A DNA stretch of 64,000 nt from Streptomyces sp. 1222.5 (GTDB lineage Bacteria; Actinomycetota; Actinomycetes; Streptomycetales; Streptomycetaceae): assembly GCF_900105245.1 (NCBI RefSeq), contig NZ_FNSZ01000001.1, positions 372,001-436,000 on the forward strand, written 5' to 3'. Below the pieces are notes generated by a model, which did not search any database, was not told the DNA's origin, and saw nothing but the letters and a program-made list of their open reading frames with translations. Positions 44,792-53,709 of this stretch are shown here, in pieces (the first letter of the stretch is position 1; each line of letters begins with the position of its first letter). Position numbers and translations under genes: made by a program.

Positions 44792-45711
44792 CCCGGGTCG
44801 AGGAGTTCCAGGAGCTGCGGCCGCTGTTGTTCTCGATCGGTTACCGGCTCCTGGGCAGCGTGAGCGAGGCGGAGGACGCCGTGCAGGAAACCTGGTTGCG
44901 CTACGAGGCGTTGTCGGCCGCCCCCGTCTCGGCCAAGGCGTACCTGTCCACCGTGGTCACCCGAATCTCGATCAACACGCTGCGTTCCGCGCGCGTCCGG
45001 CGCGAGGAATACGTCGGGCCGTGGTTCCCCGAACCGTTGCTGACCGATCCATACGAGGATCCCGAGCGCTCGGCCCAGCTGGCCGACTCGGTGTCGATGG
45101 CGGCCCTGCTCCTGCTGGAACGGCTCACCCCACTGGAGCGCGCGGCGTTCGTGCTGCGGGAGGTGTTCGAGTTCGGCTTCCCGGAGATCGCCTCGGCGGT
45201 GGGCCGATCGGAGTCCGCGTGCCGTCAGCTCGTGGTGCGGGCGCGCCGTCACATGACCGCCGGGCGGCCGCGGTTCGAGGTCGACCGCCGCGAGCGCGAG
45301 GAGCTCGCGACACGGTTCTTCGGGGCCCTCGCGGAAGGGGATGTGGAGGCGCTGCGGGAATGGCTCGCCGCGGATGTGCAGATGGTGGCGGACAGCGGCG
45401 GCAAGGCCCCGCAATGGGCCCAGGGCTTCTGCGGCGTCGACCCCGTGTCCCGGGTACTCGCCCTGCTTCTCCCGCTGTTGGTGCGGATCGGCGGTGCGGT
45501 GGAGCCGCACCGGGTGAACGGGCAGCCCGGCGCGATCTTCCGCGACCGGGACGGCAAGGTCATCAACACTTGGACGCTCGACGTCGTCGACGGTCGTATC
45601 CAGACGATCCGCACGGTGAGCAACCCCGACAAGCTCGGCCACGTGGGCCCGGTGGCGGATGCCTGGGCCGTCCTCCGCGAAGCACAGCAGCCGGCCGAGG
45701 GCGCCGACTGA
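44788..45711 (+). CDS. ECF41-type RNA polymerase sigma factor (SigJ-like)
   Basis: A 307-residue sigma factor. Region 2 about 10-75, region 4 about 105-158 (ERLTPLERAAFVLREVFEFG with the HTH SESACRQLVVRARRH), and a C-terminal SnoaL-like extension (about 165-300). ECF41 signature motifs are present: WFPEP (79-83, family WLPEP), DSGGK (202-206, family DGGGK), NGQPG (244-248) and NPDKL (279-283). The C-terminal domain regulates activity in this group instead of an anti-sigma factor. GTG start overlaps the epimerase stop; GAGGAGG lies upstream. Confidence 0.9.
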   Translation: MTRVEEFQELRPLLFSIGYRLLGSVSEAEDAVQETWLRYEALSAAPVSAKAYLSTVVTRISINTLRSARVRREEYVGPWFPEPLLTDPYEDPERSAQLADSVSMAALLLLERLTPLERAAFVLREVFEFGFPEIASAVGRSESACRQLVVRARRHMTAGRPRFEVDRREREELATRFFGALAEGDVEALREWLAADVQMVADSGGKAPQWAQGFCGVDPVSRVLALLLPLLVRIGGAVEPHRVNGQPGAIFRDRDGKVINTWTLDVVDGRIQTIRTVSNPDKLGHVGPVADAWAVLREAQQPAEGAD

Positions 45712-45804
45712 GCCGAACGGTCGGCGGCGCACCGGCGTGCATGCCGGCTCGCGCCACATGAGCCAGGGCCAGGAGCGGACGAGCAGAGGAGGAGAGGGAC
45801 AGGC

Positions 45805-46263
45805 ATGACGAGGATCGGCATCGTCATCGGCAGCACACGTCCGGGCCGCGAGGGCGATCGAGTGGCCGAATGAGTGCGGCGGCTTGCGACACAACACGCA
45901 GGCGGAGTAGCGGACTTCGAGCTTGTGGGCCTGTCCGACCACGGGCTGCCGCTGCTCGACGAGGTCGTCCCCGCGGCCAGTGCGCCGGCGGACAGCCGCA
46001 CACCCGGCGATGGGCAGAGCGGCTCGGCCCGTACGACGCGTACATCTTCGCCACACCGGAGTACAACACCGCTCCGCCCGCGTCGCGGTCATGGCGGACA
46101 TCGGGCCCCAAGTGGCTCTGTCGCTGTGCGAGGTCTTCGCGGAGTTCCGGCCGCGGAAGCCGCACAGGGCGGAGGTGCACCGGATGGCAGACGAGCTGCT
46201 GGGGTGGTCACTGGCGCTCGGCGCGCTGCGCACAACGGCGCCGCCAGTCCGCCAGAACGCCTA
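45805..46263 (+). pseudogene. NADPH-dependent FMN reductase, broken
   Basis: Starts well (GGAGAGGGAC site, ATG 45805, TRIGIVIGSTRPGREGDRVA), then a TGA at 45871-45873 where relatives have Trp. The same frame continues with VRRLATQHAGG and FELVGLSDHGLPLLDEVVPA. Two later frame changes carry RWAERLGPYDAYIFATPEYN, then DIGPQVALSLCEVFAEFRPR. A middle portion is missing. Flavin reductases of this family supply reduced FMN. Its place behind the ECF41 operon suggests it once belonged to it. Confidence 0.75.
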
Positions 46264-46389
46264 GTCACCGGGAAGGCAGCGGCCACCACAGGCCGCACGG
46301 TCTGCGGTCTTCGGAGGGAACGCTGCTACCCGGCCGGCTCCTCACCGGCCCGGCACTCGCCGCCGGGCCTCTTGCCAGGCGCTCGGCCG

Positions 46390-47370
46390 TCACCGCCCCG
46401 GCCGCGGGCCGCGAGCGGTGGCGAAGCGGCGCTGATACGCGGCGGGGCTCACGGACAACTCCCGTACGAAGACCCGCCGCAGGCTCTCGTAGCTCGGGAA
46501 ACCGGCCAGGGCGGCTGCCTGTGTCGCGGTGTGTCCTTGATCGAGGAAGGCCTTGGCGAGGTCGAGCCGGATCGAGGCGACGTAGCGGGTCGGAGAGGTG
46601 GACAGCTCCTCACGGAACAGTCGTGTGAGATGCCGGGGGCTGACATGGAGGTGCTTGGCGAGTTCGCCGAGTGAATGGTCTCCCGAAGGATCCGCGAGGA
46701 CCAGGTCCGCGACCTTGCGCAGGACGGGTGACCGTGGCGGTGGTCCCTGCAACGGAGCGGAGAACTGCGACTGGCCTCCGGGGCGTTGCAGGTAGACCAC
46801 CAGGGCGCGGGCGACGTCCCGGCTCAGCTCGGGCCCGTGGTCCTCCTCCACGAGGGCCAGCGCCAGGTCGATGCCCGCGGCGACGCCCGCCGACGTGTAG
46901 GTGGTGCCGTCGCGCACGTAGATGGCGTCGGGCTCGACATGGGTCTTCGGACAGCGGGCGGCGAGCTCGCCTGCGACCTTCCAGTGGGTGGTGGCGCGCT
47001 TTCCGTCGAGCAGGCCGACGGCCCCCAGGACGAAGGCTCCGGTGCAGACGGAGGCGACGCGGTGGGAGCGGACCGCCAGATCCCTCGCCGCCTCGATCAG
47101 ATCACGCGGGACGGGGGTCCTCGGGTAGACGTCCCCGCCCGGCACCACGAACGTAGCCGGGGCGGGCTCGAAGGCCGGGCCGCCGTCGACGCCGATCCTG
47201 ATGCCGACCGACGACCTGACGTCGGCACCGGTCGGCGACAGGAGGGCGACCCGATAGTCGGCACCCAGTCGATTCGCCTCCGCGAACACATCGGCGGGAC
47301 CTGCGACGTCCAGGAGTTTCACCCCGTCGTAGACGAGGATCGCGACCCGGTGGTGTGTGTAGGGGGTCAA
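46390..47370 (-). CDS. GlxA-family transcriptional regulator (PfpI domain + AraC HTH)
   Basis: A 326-residue regulator. Residues about 7-190 form a DJ-1/PfpI domain (VAILVYDGVKLLDVAGPADV; nucleophile-like Cys109 in SVCTGAFVLGAVGLLDGKRA), and residues about 215-317 form an AraC-type double HTH (HSLGELAKHLHVSPRHLTRL; AFLDQGHTATQAAALAGFPS). The start is TTG at 47368-47370 with GGGAG six bases before it, where the PfpI fold begins. It is divergent from the HD-hydrolase gene and is the likely regulator of that gene. Confidence 0.85.
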   Translation of the reverse strand: MTPYTHHRVAILVYDGVKLLDVAGPADVFAEANRLGADYRVALLSPTGADVRSSVGIRIGVDGGPAFEPAPATFVVPGGDVYPRTPVPRDLIEAARDLAVRSHRVASVCTGAFVLGAVGLLDGKRATTHWKVAGELAARCPKTHVEPDAIYVRDGTTYTSAGVAAGIDLALALVEEDHGPELSRDVARALVVYLQRPGGQSQFSAPLQGPPPRSPVLRKVADLVLADPSGDHSLGELAKHLHVSPRHLTRLFREELSTSPTRYVASIRLDLAKAFLDQGHTATQAAALAGFPSYESLRRVFVRELSVSPAAYQRRFATARGPRPGR

Positions 47371-47602
47371 GGTTCTCTCCCAGGACGTCTCGGTGTGAGT
47401 GGCCAGGGCGGCACCGCTCGTCTTCGAGAGTGCACGAGGCGCGCCGTGCGATGCGGGTCTGGACTCGCCGTCCCATCCTGAGGTGGCCGTAATCGAGTGG
47501 TTCCCGGCCGGACGGGTGCGGTGCCGAAGCCTGCCCGGTCGGCAGTGTGGACCACGGACGCACAGTCCAGTGGCCCGTAGATCGCAGGGAGAGCACGGAC
47601 AG

Positions 47603-48241
47603 ATGATCGACTTCATCGCGGGGGTGGAGATCCCCGAGACCTCGGCTGTCGTGGAGGCCACGAGCCTTCTCCGGGAAACGACCGCTCCTCTGCTCTTCCA
47701 CCATTCCCGGCGTGTCTTCCTCTTCGCCTCCCTGCACGCTCGCAGGCTGGGCCTCCGGCCCGACCCCGAGCTGCTGTACATTTCGGCGATGTTCCACGAC
47801 GCGGGTCTGCTGACCCCGTTCTCCGACGCGGAGCAGCGGTTCGAGCTCGACGGCGCCGACCACGCGCGCAAGTTCCTGCTGGACCGGGGTTTCCCCGAGA
47901 GCGCCTCCGACGTGGTCTGGACGGCGATCGCGCTGCACACGACGCCGGGGATTCCCGGCCGGATGGGCCCCGAGATCGCCGCGACGAACTTCGGTGTGCT
48001 GACCGACGCGGTCGGCTGGGGCCTGGACCGCCTGGAAGGCGACCAGGTGGACGAGATCGTCGCCGCCCATCCACGCGGAGACTTCAAGGGCGAGTTCCTG
48101 CAGGCTTTCGTCGAGGGACTCAGGAACCGCCCGGATACCACGTACGGCACGGTCAACGCGGACGTCCTGGAACACTTCGTTCCCGGTTTCCACCGCACGT
48201 CCATGGTGGAGCGCGTCATCCATGCGCCCTGGCCCCAGTGA
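47603..48241 (+). CDS. HD-domain hydrolase (cyanamide-hydratase-like)
   Basis: A 212-residue HD-superfamily protein starting MIDFIAGVEIPETSAVVEAT with GGGAGAG upstream. The metal site is visible: first His in LLFHHSRRVFLFA (H33/H34), the HD pair in ISAMFHDAGLLTPF (H65, D66), then DHARKFLLDRGF and AIALHTTPGIP for the later ligands. Related proteins are cyanamide hydratases or phosphohydrolases; substrate unknown. Divergently transcribed from the GlxA-type regulator, a common pairing. Confidence 0.8.
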   Translation: MIDFIAGVEIPETSAVVEATSLLRETTAPLLFHHSRRVFLFASLHARRLGLRPDPELLYISAMFHDAGLLTPFSDAEQRFELDGADHARKFLLDRGFPESASDVVWTAIALHTTPGIPGRMGPEIAATNFGVLTDAVGWGLDRLEGDQVDEIVAAHPRGDFKGEFLQAFVEGLRNRPDTTYGTVNADVLEHFVPGFHRTSMVERVIHAPWPQ

Positions 48242-48432
48242 CGGTCGTCCGCACCACCGGCCGACGGCGTCCCGGTGCGCTCACCAGGCTTACCGCCCGG
48301 TTCGGCCGTACGGGCGAGGTGGTGGCGGCAGGAGCACGTCGATCACCCGCGAAGGGCATCAAGGCCCGGACAGAGGATTCCCTGCCGTGGACGATCGCGG
48401 CATCTCCCACCGCTTCCACGAGAGGAGCCGTC

Positions 48433-49350
48433 GTGCGAGCCATCACCGTCCGAGACCGCGAAGCCGGGGTCAATGGGCCGGTCCTGGAGGACATGCCGCA
48501 CCCGCACGCCGCCGAGAACGACGTCATCGTGCGGGTGCACGCGGCGGGTTTCACCCGGGGTGAGCTCGACTGGCCCGGAACCTGGACCGATCGGGCCGGC
48601 CGTGACCGCACGCCCTCGGTGCCGGGGCACGAGGTCTCGGGAGTGGTGGCGGAACTCGGCTACGGGACCACCGGGCCCAGCGTCGGCCAGCGCGTCTTCG
48701 GGCTGACGGACTGGACTCGTGACGGCTCGCTCGCCGAGTACGTCGCCGTCGAAGCCCGCAATCTCGCTCCGCTCCCCGCCGACATCGACCACACGGTGGC
48801 AGCGGCGCTGCCGATCTCGGGACTGACCGCCTGGCAGGGTCTGTTCGACCACGCCCGCCTCGCCGCCGGGCAGACCGTGCTGGTCCACGGTGCCGCCGGC
48901 GGCGTCGGCTCGATCGCCGTCCAGCTGGCCCGCCAGGCGGGAGCCCGTGTCATCGGGACGGGCCGGTCCACCGACCGGGACACCGTCCTCGGTCTGGGCG
49001 CCGATACGTTCCTCGCCCTGGACACCGACCAATGGGCCGCAGCCGATCAGGTCGACGTGGTGTTCGACGTGATCGGCGGCACGGTCCTCGAACGCTCGGC
49101 CCCGCTCGTGCGCGCCGGCGGCACGCTCGTCACCATCGCCCACCCGCCGACCGTGCGCCCCGAGGACGGGCGGTCCGTCTTCTTCGTCGTGGAACCCGAC
49201 CGCGCGCGTCTCGCCGACCTCGCGCAGCGACTTCGGGACGGACGACTCGAGGTGCGCGTCGGCTCCATCCGCCCCCTGGCCGAGGCAGCCGCCGCCTTCG
49301 CGCCGGACCGGCGCGTCGACGGCCGCACGATCATCCGCGTCGCCGAGTAG
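48433..49350 (+). CDS. NADP-dependent zinc-less alcohol dehydrogenase / quinone oxidoreductase
   Basis: A 305-residue MDR-family oxidoreductase starting at GTG 48433 with AGAGGAG upstream. Markers are VHAAGFTRGELDWPGTW (about 36-52), PSVPGHEVSGVVAELG (about 58), SGLTAWQGLFDHARLAAGQT, the NADP loop VLVHGAAGGVGSIAVQLARQ (about 153-172) and FDVIGGTVLERSAPLVRAGG. No structural zinc-binding Cys cluster, so it belongs to the quinone-oxidoreductase group. It follows the HD gene by about 190 bases on the same strand. Confidence 0.9.
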   Translation: MRAITVRDREAGVNGPVLEDMPHPHAAENDVIVRVHAAGFTRGELDWPGTWTDRAGRDRTPSVPGHEVSGVVAELGYGTTGPSVGQRVFGLTDWTRDGSLAEYVAVEARNLAPLPADIDHTVAAALPISGLTAWQGLFDHARLAAGQTVLVHGAAGGVGSIAVQLARQAGARVIGTGRSTDRDTVLGLGADTFLALDTDQWAAADQVDVVFDVIGGTVLERSAPLVRAGGTLVTIAHPPTVRPEDGRSVFFVVEPDRARLADLAQRLRDGRLEVRVGSIRPLAEAAAAFAPDRRVDGRTIIRVAE

Positions 49351-49652
49351 TGAGTGGTGAGAACGAGGCGGTGGTACGGACGGTGAACGGCTGCCCACTT
49401 CGGGAGTGGTGAACGGCTGCCCACTCGGGGAGCGGGGTGCGCCCTCGCCCTCCGTGCCGTGACCAGCGATCACCGAGGGGACCCCAGCCCCCACGGCGCC
49501 CTCACTGTCCGCGATCGCGGGGTGATCCGCCGATGTGGGCGAAGCGACTCCCGGTGTTATTCAATGAGGTGTGCGGTCAGGGATCTCGGGGCCCCGTCGC
49601 ACGGGTCCGAGTACGGCCCCGGTGCTGCACCGGGGATTGCCGAGAGAGCCGC
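49351..49652. other. Intergenic region with a two-copy 26-base tandem repeat
   Basis: About 300 bases upstream of the SpoIIE-type phosphatase gene. At 49382-49407 and 49408-49433 two adjacent 26-base copies share the core GAACGGCTGCCCACT; they differ at about three positions. It could be a binding site in the promoter region or replication slippage. No gene recognised. Confidence 0.6.
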
Positions 49653-51815
49653 ATGGACTCCACACCCTCCCCCTCGTCTTCTTCGCCGTTCGAGCTGGTC
49701 AGCAGCGCCCTCGGGCGCTACATCCCGCGCGGTGGAGCGACAGCGGCGGGTGGTCCTGTCGAGGCGCAGGGCGAGCGCGCCACCGGCCGGCGCGTGCCCG
49801 ACAACGGGGCGGCAGGCCGACAGGACCAGATCCTCGGCGCGATCAACGTCGACGGGGATCTGAGGATCACCCGCTGCAATCTCGACGCCCCGGTGTTCGC
49901 GGGTCTGAACGCCGTGCCCGGGAGCCCCCTCGTCGACCTGCTGCCCCCCAGGGACGTACCGACGGTGACCCGGCGGTTGCGGCAGGTCCTGGAGACCGGT
50001 GAGGCGCATGTGGCCCGGATCCAGCGGCTACGGCGCGATGACGGGTCGGAACTGGTGGTCTCGCTGAGCATCCTGCCTGCCGCGGCGCCCCAGGAAGGCC
50101 TGACCGTCTCCGTGATCGCCATGGCCAGGAGGCTGCATCTGTACGCCGCCGAGACCGCGATCGGCACCTCTCTGGACATCGGCGAGACCGCTCAGTCGCT
50201 GGCGGAGTCCCTGCTGGCCTGGGGGGACGTGGCCGCCATCGACCTCGACTTCGCCGTGTGGACGGGCGAGGGGGTCAGCGAACGGGCGCACGGGCGCATC
50301 CGGCTGCGGCGGGCGGCCCTGGTGCCGGACCGGGTGTGGCCCGAGGGCTATGTGACTCCGGGTGACGATCTCCCCAGTGACGCGAGTCGCCTGCTGTCCC
50401 AGGCGGTGCAGCGTGACGACGCCCCGCAGGCCATCGTCATACCCGACCGGGAGTCGGTCGAGCGGGTGCTCGGCAGTCCACTCGTGATGCGTGCCCTGGT
50501 GCCGGGTGACCGGTCGGCGGGGGTGGCGTGCATACCTCTGGTCCTGGACAGCGTGCCGCCCGTCGTGCTGGGCGTGGCGGAGGTCTGGCGGCGGGCGGAC
50601 CGCCCCTTCCGGGACAGCGAGCTGTTCGAGTTGCAGGAACTGGTGGCCAGGACCGCCCATCACGTCGACCTGGCCCGTCAGCACCAGCGCGAGCACACGC
50701 AGGTGCTGGCGTTGCAGCGCCGACTGCTGCCCAGGACCGGCGGCGACAGCGTCGAGATCGCGAGCGTCTACCAGCCCGCCACCCCGGACAGCGCGGGCGT
50801 CGGCGGTGACTGGGTGAACAGCTTTCCGCTGCCCGACGGCCGTACCGCGCTGGTGGTCGGCGACGTCGTCGGGCACGGTCTGGGGGCCGCGGCGACCATG
50901 GGGCAGCTGAGCATGGAGGCCCGCGCGCTGCTGTCCGCGGGTCTGGCGCCCGACGAGGTGCTGGAGCACCTGGACGAGACCGTGTCCCTGCTGGACGACG
51001 CGGAGTCCGGGCTGGCGGCCGGCTACAGCGCCCTCGGGTCGACCTGCTGCATCGCCCTCTACGACCCGGTCAGCCACCGCGTGGCGTTGTCCAGTGCAGG
51101 CCACCTTCCCCCGATCCTGGTGTCGCCGGACGGGCGCGCGGGCCCGCTCGCGGTCCGTCCCCATCCCGGGCTCGGCGCGGAGTTCGCCCTACGGGAGCCG
51201 TTTGACGTGCATACGTTCGACGCGCCTCCGGGTTCGCTGCTCGCCCTCTACACCGACGGCCTGGTGGAGGATCCGGCCCTGTCGATCGACGAGGGCATCG
51301 GCAGACTGGCGGACGCGGTGTCCGCGGTGCACCCGTGGGACGCCCTGCAACAGGCCGCACGGCGCGTCGTCGCGGTGCTCGCGCCCGTGCGGCAGCGCGA
51401 CGACGTGACCCTGCTGCTGGCGCGCATGATCGGCTACCGCAAGGAGGACACCGCCACCTGGCGACTGCCCGCCCGTTACGACGCGCCCGCTCGCGCCCGG
51501 GCGCAGGTCTTGGCGCTGCTGCGGCAGTGGCACACCAGGGAGGACACCCTGAACAACGTGTCACTGCTGGTCGGCGAGCTGGTCACGAACGCGGTGCGCT
51601 TCGCGACGGGTCCCATCACGGTACGGCTGATCAGGTCCGGTCACGGCCTGCTGTGCGAGGTGGGCGACACGGGCAACGGCAGGCCGCGTCTGAGCCGGCG
51701 CGACCTCCTCGACGACGGCGGTCGTGGCCTGCACATCGTGCACAGGCTCAGCAAGCGGTGGGGGGTGCGGTGGACGGACTCCGGCAAGGTGGTCTGGGCG
51801 GAAGTCGCGAGGTGA
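49653..51815 (+). CDS. PAS-GAF-SpoIIE phosphatase with C-terminal HATPase kinase domain
   Basis: A 720-residue signalling protein: PAS about 55-155, GAF about 160-345, SpoIIE/RsbU-type PP2C phosphatase about 355-595 (VGGDWVNSFPLPDG, GDVVGHGLGAAAT, TDGLVE, late DD at 583-584), and an RsbW-like HATPase anti-sigma kinase about 605-718 (NNVSLLVGELVTNAVRF; CEVGDTGNGRPRL). The PP2C motif has GGDWVN instead of the usual GGDWYD; the first Asp (386) is kept. Such proteins set partner-switching states of anti-sigma and anti-anti-sigma factors. No anti-anti-sigma gene is adjacent. Confidence 0.9.
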   Translation: MDSTPSPSSSSPFELVSSALGRYIPRGGATAAGGPVEAQGERATGRRVPDNGAAGRQDQILGAINVDGDLRITRCNLDAPVFAGLNAVPGSPLVDLLPPRDVPTVTRRLRQVLETGEAHVARIQRLRRDDGSELVVSLSILPAAAPQEGLTVSVIAMARRLHLYAAETAIGTSLDIGETAQSLAESLLAWGDVAAIDLDFAVWTGEGVSERAHGRIRLRRAALVPDRVWPEGYVTPGDDLPSDASRLLSQAVQRDDAPQAIVIPDRESVERVLGSPLVMRALVPGDRSAGVACIPLVLDSVPPVVLGVAEVWRRADRPFRDSELFELQELVARTAHHVDLARQHQREHTQVLALQRRLLPRTGGDSVEIASVYQPATPDSAGVGGDWVNSFPLPDGRTALVVGDVVGHGLGAAATMGQLSMEARALLSAGLAPDEVLEHLDETVSLLDDAESGLAAGYSALGSTCCIALYDPVSHRVALSSAGHLPPILVSPDGRAGPLAVRPHPGLGAEFALREPFDVHTFDAPPGSLLALYTDGLVEDPALSIDEGIGRLADAVSAVHPWDALQQAARRVVAVLAPVRQRDDVTLLLARMIGYRKEDTATWRLPARYDAPARARAQVLALLRQWHTREDTLNNVSLLVGELVTNAVRFATGPITVRLIRSGHGLLCEVGDTGNGRPRLSRRDLLDDGGRGLHIVHRLSKRWGVRWTDSGKVVWAEVAR

Positions 51816-51995
51816 CGCGCTTCCGGACCGACGCGAGGCCGGCGTACGGGCAGCGCGAGGTACGGGCGGCGCATGGGGTGAGCTAGTGGCGGCGTGAGCG
51901 TGGCCCGGTCCGAGGGACGGCGCTCACAGCGGTACGGGTGGCGTGACCGGTGATCCGGGCGGCCCGTGCGCCGGTACGGGCCGCGTAGGTGCGTA

Positions 51996-53180
51996 CTACA
52001 GCCACTCCCCCTCCAAGGCGGTGGCGGTGAGGCCGGGTGCCGCCGCGTAGAGGACGGCACGGCTGCCCGGCTTCTGTCCGGCGTCGTACGCCCGACGCAT
52101 GATGTCGAACACGGCGGCGCCGCCGCGATTTCCGCTGGTGTAGCTGTCGCGGCTGTAGTCCAGCAGCCCCGACGGCCAGGTCTCGGGCATCGTCTGCTCC
52201 ATGTACTCCAGCACCCGGGTCCCGCCGGGGTGCGCGAGCAGCACGTCGGGGTGCCAGGAGTCGGGGCTGTCCTCATAGCGGACGCGCAGCCACTCCCACA
52301 TCGCGGTGACCGTCTCCTGTACGGCGCGCGGGCCCCGCCGGTCCATCACGAAGTGGGTGCCGTCGGACCGCGTCTCCAGGCGGTGCAGGTCCTGGGTGCC
52401 GGGCAGGGTGTGGTTCCAGGCGGCGTCCAGCCGCAGCACCGATTCGCGCCTCGGGCGGCCCGTGACCACGGCGGCGACCGCGGTGTCCGCGAACAGCAGC
52501 CGGACGATCAGGGACTCGAGGGTGTCGTCCGCGGGCTGATAGGTCGTGCTCAGCGCCTCCGCGATCACGACCAGGACCACTCGGTCGGGGTCTGCGGCCA
52601 CGAGATCCGCGGCCAGCGCCAGGGACCGGGTTCCCGCGATGCAGGCCCACTGCGTGGCCGGCACCAGCATCGCGTCGTCGCGGAGCCGGAGCTTGTTGGC
52701 CAGGGCGATGTCCAGACCCGGCAGCGCCGGGGTGGTCGAGTTGCTGGTGATCAGGCAGTCGACGTCGGCGGCGTCGATCCCGGCGATCTGGAGGGCCCCG
52801 CGCGCCGCACGCTCACCGTAGTTCTGCACGGCCTCCCAGGCCGGCGCGGTCCGCTCCTGGACCGTCTGCGGCGCGGGTATCGCTCCGAGCGCGGCCATCA
52901 CGCGGTCCACGTCCTGCTGGGTGAACCCTTCGCGCGCCAACGCCTCTTGGGCCGGTCCGGCGCCGACGGCCCCCAGGCTGCCGCCACTGCCCGGCGCGAC
53001 GGCTGTCTCCAGCGGCAGCATCCATCCGCGGCTTTCGATGCCCGTGCCGGCCGCGATGCCGTCGATCCGCGGCGCCCAGGCGGCATCCGGGTGCCGATCG
53101 CGCACCTCCGCCACGATTTCGCTGGTCTTCACGGCGTGCTCGCCGTGGATCACGGCAGGAGCGCAGACGTAAGCAGCCAT
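51996..53180 (-). CDS. Type III polyketide synthase (chalcone-synthase-like)
   Basis: A 394-residue ketosynthase starting MAAYVCAPAVIHGEHAVKTS. The catalytic triad of type III PKS/KAS III enzymes is present: Cys180 in QWACIAGTRSL, His317 in LLAHPGGTRVL and Asn351 in TSGNRGGAAVF. The N-terminal GIESRGWMLPLETAVAP and LITSNSTTPALPGLDIALAN segments fit type III PKS. Such enzymes condense malonyl-CoA units onto an acyl starter to make pyrones or resorcinols; the product is unknown. No tailoring genes adjoin it, so it acts alone or with distant genes. AGAAAGGG precedes the start. Confidence 0.85.
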   Translation of the reverse strand: MAAYVCAPAVIHGEHAVKTSEIVAEVRDRHPDAAWAPRIDGIAAGTGIESRGWMLPLETAVAPGSGGSLGAVGAGPAQEALAREGFTQQDVDRVMAALGAIPAPQTVQERTAPAWEAVQNYGERAARGALQIAGIDAADVDCLITSNSTTPALPGLDIALANKLRLRDDAMLVPATQWACIAGTRSLALAADLVAADPDRVVLVVIAEALSTTYQPADDTLESLIVRLLFADTAVAAVVTGRPRRESVLRLDAAWNHTLPGTQDLHRLETRSDGTHFVMDRRGPRAVQETVTAMWEWLRVRYEDSPDSWHPDVLLAHPGGTRVLEYMEQTMPETWPSGLLDYSRDSYTSGNRGGAAVFDIMRRAYDAGQKPGSRAVLYAAAPGLTATALEGEWL

Positions 53181-53709
53181 GGTGAGGCCCTTTCTGGGGG
53201 AAGCAGGGGGGAACGACACGATTGCTGTGTGATGCGCCACTTTGATAGCTCACGCCCAAGGGGGTGGCGGTTAGCTCCACTTCGGGAGTCAGTGGCCGGT
53301 TCGAGCATGGACGCTAAAGGGACATTTGCGCTGTGATGCACACAACTTGGCCACCTTTTGGGCGCGTGACACGGCACACATCGCCGAATGAAGGGGTTGC
53401 ACCTCGGGGCGGGCCACGCCACGCCACGCCTGCCTGACTTGCCGTCAGCCGGACTCGGCTACCTCGACGGGGTCCCGCCAAGGGCAAAAGGGCGCGGAAG
53501 GCCGGTGCGAAGAGGGCAGCCCTTCAGGGGGTGAGGCCGCAGGCCGGCGCACCCTCGGCCACTCCGGCGGGCCCGCCCAGGCCGGGCACCCCGACGGCAC
53601 AGGCGCCGCGCCGCTGTGTGACCTGAGCAGGCCGACGGCCCTGCTGGACAAATTGGGACAAATGCCTATTGAACTTCTCCGGCGGGAGAGCGCGTCCCGC
53701 TCGGCCGCC
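53181..53709. other. Intergenic stretch, nothing recognised
   Basis: About 530 bases upstream of the type III PKS gene. It contains short direct repeats (GGGACAAAT twice near 53655) and GCCAC triplets near 53415, but no gene. The PKS promoter is presumably here. Confidence 0.4.

Noticed and set aside
44764..46233. Long minus-strand open frame opposite the ECF41 sigma gene
   Set aside because: Antisense of a gene with all family motifs; no ribosome binding site or domain.
46390..48219. Upstream extension of the GlxA-type regulator to 609 residues
   Set aside because: The added region is the antisense of the HD-hydrolase gene; the TTG at 47370 with GGGAG upstream starts exactly at the PfpI fold.
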